Below are positions 62,709 through 64,000 of a stretch of 64,000 nt of DNA, one piece after another. The stretch's first letter is position 1. Each line of letters begins with the position of its first letter. Source of the DNA: Myxococcales bacterium (GTDB lineage: Bacteria > Myxococcota > UBA796 > SXON01); the NCBI GenBank assembly GCA_009692585.1, contig SHYX01000023.1:10884-74883 (forward strand). The letters are read 5' to 3'. Both the position numbers and the translations under genes were made by a program. Below the pieces are notes generated by a model. The model worked only from the letters and a program-made list of their open reading frames with translations. It was not told where the DNA came from and did not search any database.

Positions 62709-63017
62709 CTAGGTGACGAGGGGCGTCCGAGACATTCTCAACGTCAGACCCGCGGCGAAGCGGCCGTCCGGCGTGGTCCCCCGTCGCGTGAGCGCGACGC
62801 GTTCGGCGTCGATCCAGGTGCCCTCTGTCGCGTCGGCGGCATGGAACAGGACGTAGACCACGCCGTCGCCATCGAGGTCGCCAGCGGCAAGGCGCTGCCC
62901 GAACCCGGCGCCGCCGTCCAACCCGGCCACGCCGCCGTTGTCGGTCTCCGAAAGGTCGCGAAACGTGCCGTCGTCGCCGTCGTCGCCATCGGTGCCGTCC
63001 AGGACGCGCCAGGGCCG
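62709..63017 (-). pseudogene. remnant of an FG-GAP repeat protein
   Basis: One frame encodes AGLDGGAGFGQRLAAGDLDG then DGVVYVLFHAAD. GFGxxLAAGDLDGDG is the FG-GAP calcium-binding signature, and VYVLF is the strand that should come about 20 residues later, so an internal stretch is deleted. The piece has no start codon and lies right after the stop of the glycine-rich gene. It seems to be the end of a lost surface protein. Confidence 0.45.
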
Positions 63018-63019
63018 GC

Positions 63020-64000
63020 CTACATGTCGATGGTGACCGCGCCCATTCCCGTCTGCACTCCCGACGTGGACGAGGTGGAGGAGCCAGAACTGTCGACATA
63101 GGACCCACCGCCACCGGCCACACGACCGCCGTCGCCGCCCGAGTAGCCGCCACCACCACCGCCGCCGGCGCAGCCGTTCCCGCTGCCGCCGCCGCCGAAG
63201 CCACCGTCCCCGCGGTAGCACGCCGAGTGGCCCAGCCCGCCGTTCATGCCCGCCGAGTACCGGTAGCCGCCGTAGCCGCCCCACGATGGGTAGGTGCTGA
63301 TCTCGCCGGTACCGTTCCCGTTGAACCCGGCGCCGCCCGAGCCCCAGGAGGCGCTGGACACGATGCCGCCGGTGCCGAGGCCGGAGGTCTTGGCGGCGCA
63401 GGAGTGGGTGGTGGCCGCCCCGGACGCGGTGCCGGCGTAGGTGGTCGAGCGCCCGTCACAGCCGTTCTGTGACACCTCCCGCCGGGTACCGCCGCCGCCG
63501 CCTGCGGCCACCAACGGGCTCCCAGAGCTGTTCACGACGAAGCTGCCGCCGCCGCCGCCCCCGTTGTAGTAGCTCGTCGTCGGCGCGCGCTGGCCGACGA
63601 TGATGTAGAGCGTGTCTCCCGCGGTGAGCGTGAAGGTGCCGGTGGCGTAGGCGCCCAGTCCCCCGGTGCGAGACGGCTCGGCGGCGAAGGCCTGGGCGCC
63701 CCAGGCCTCGATGATGTAGTCGCCGTCGGTGGGCACCTCCCAGGCCTGGATGCCCGCAGACACGGTGACTTCGCCGTCGAGCGTGGTGCTGGCGTAGGAG
63801 GTGTCGCATTGCGCCTGCGTCGGTCCCGTCGCGCCGGACCCGCTGCAGTTGTCGAACTCGCGGGGGCCCGAGAAGCAGAGGCTGGTGCCGCCCGAGGTGT
63901 CGATGGTGCCGTCGCAGTCGTTGTCGACCGAGTCGCACACCTCGGTCTCGTCGGGGCTGATGGTGTCGTCGGCGTCGTCGCAGTCGCCGCTGACGGGGGC
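63020..64000 (-). CDS. glycine-rich surface protein with MopE motif (5' truncated)
   Basis: 327 codons enter from the right edge and stop at 63020. The visible part begins with a MopE-like unit (GDCDDADDTISPDETEVCDS, DNDCDGTIDTSGGTS). It continues with a domain having DGDYIIEAWGAQAF, GAYATGTFTLTAGDTLYIIV, LVAAGGGGG and repeated Gly/Ser blocks. That pattern matches the ALK-type glycine-rich domain. Conserved cysteines occur in pairs. A signal peptide would lie beyond the window. It is likely an extracellular protein. Confidence 0.7.
   Translation of the reverse strand, partial: APVSGDCDDADDTISPDETEVCDSVDNDCDGTIDTSGGTSLCFSGPREFDNCSGSGATGPTQAQCDTSYASTTLDGEVTVSAGIQAWEVPTDGDYIIEAWGAQAFAAEPSRTGGLGAYATGTFTLTAGDTLYIIVGQRAPTTSYYNGGGGGGSFVVNSSGSPLVAAGGGGGTRREVSQNGCDGRSTTYAGTASGAATTHSCAAKTSGLGTGGIVSSASWGSGGAGFNGNGTGEISTYPSWGGYGGYRYSAGMNGGLGHSACYRGDGGFGGGGSGNGCAGGGGGGGYSGGDGGRVAGGGGSYVDSSGSSTSSTSGVQTGMGAVTIDM

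Overview
The window is high-GC (about two thirds G+C), gene-dense bacterial chromosome with many overlapping start and stop codons. Lineage markers point to a Gram-negative, flagellated member of the Myxococcota or a related former deltaproteobacterial group: short-signal lipoproteins with Asp/Thr/Ala-rich linkers, MopE-like and thrombospondin type 3 Asp-rich repeats, C-terminal Gly-Cys/membrane/Arg tails like MYXO-CTERM, a large Ser/Thr kinase-AAA-TPR protein, and a ketosphinganine-reductase-like SDR. No rRNA, tRNA, CRISPR array or insertion sequence was found.

Layout. 1-7.7 kb: lipoproteins, including one with two tandem truncated-globin domains, an RNase Z-like hydrolase, two secreted serine proteases and a two-component locus damaged by an internal deletion. 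7.7-12.9 kb: a divergent kinase/PP2C phosphatase pair with a TerB-like protein. 12.9-18.7 kb: an ATP-grasp enzyme, a double cyclic-nucleotide-binding protein divergent from a PilT-like ATPase that carries its own cyclic-nucleotide-binding domain, and a coupled pair of unknown membrane proteins. 19-25.4 kb: aminotransferase, ClpX-YqgE, a J-domain protein and HtpX. 25.5-31.4 kb: flagellar cluster flhA-fliA-flgF-flgG-flgA-flgH. 31.5-36.4 kb: YihY, a GT51 transglycosylase, an SGNH lipoprotein and several gene remnants. 36.5-46.8 kb: surface proteins, a three-gene OmpA/TSP3 operon, an FAD-linked oxidase, a selenocysteine-containing peroxiredoxin lipoprotein and a GT-C-type membrane protein. 46.9-55.7 kb: polyprenyl glycosylphosphotransferase, PGM1-like ATP-grasp ligase, MopE-type lipoprotein, FtsH and a pseudopilin. 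55.7-64 kb: an operon ending in DUF3105 with MoaC, a DUF6165-like protein, a J protein and a lidless Hsp70, then inositol monophosphatase, SDR, rpsD, two decayed genes and a glycine-rich MopE protein running off the right edge.

The strongest discovery is at 43400-43996. An in-frame TGA sits exactly at the peroxidatic cysteine of a peroxiredoxin and is followed by an 8-bp hairpin of bacterial SECIS type. Read through, it is a lipid-anchored selenoprotein peroxiredoxin; a standard gene caller would split it in two. Other unusual items are the tandem globin lipoprotein with no tyrosine at the B10 position, the CNB-MshEN-PilT fusion, a perfect hairpin enclosing the start codon of a sugar-transferase gene, and a scatter of truncated genes (response regulator/kinase, vapBC, DUF4143-type AAA, FG-GAP, nucleotidyltransferase-like). 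Several chaperones and quality-control proteases (ClpX, FtsH, HtpX, HtrA-like, Hsp70 and two J proteins) are in the same window but not in one operon.
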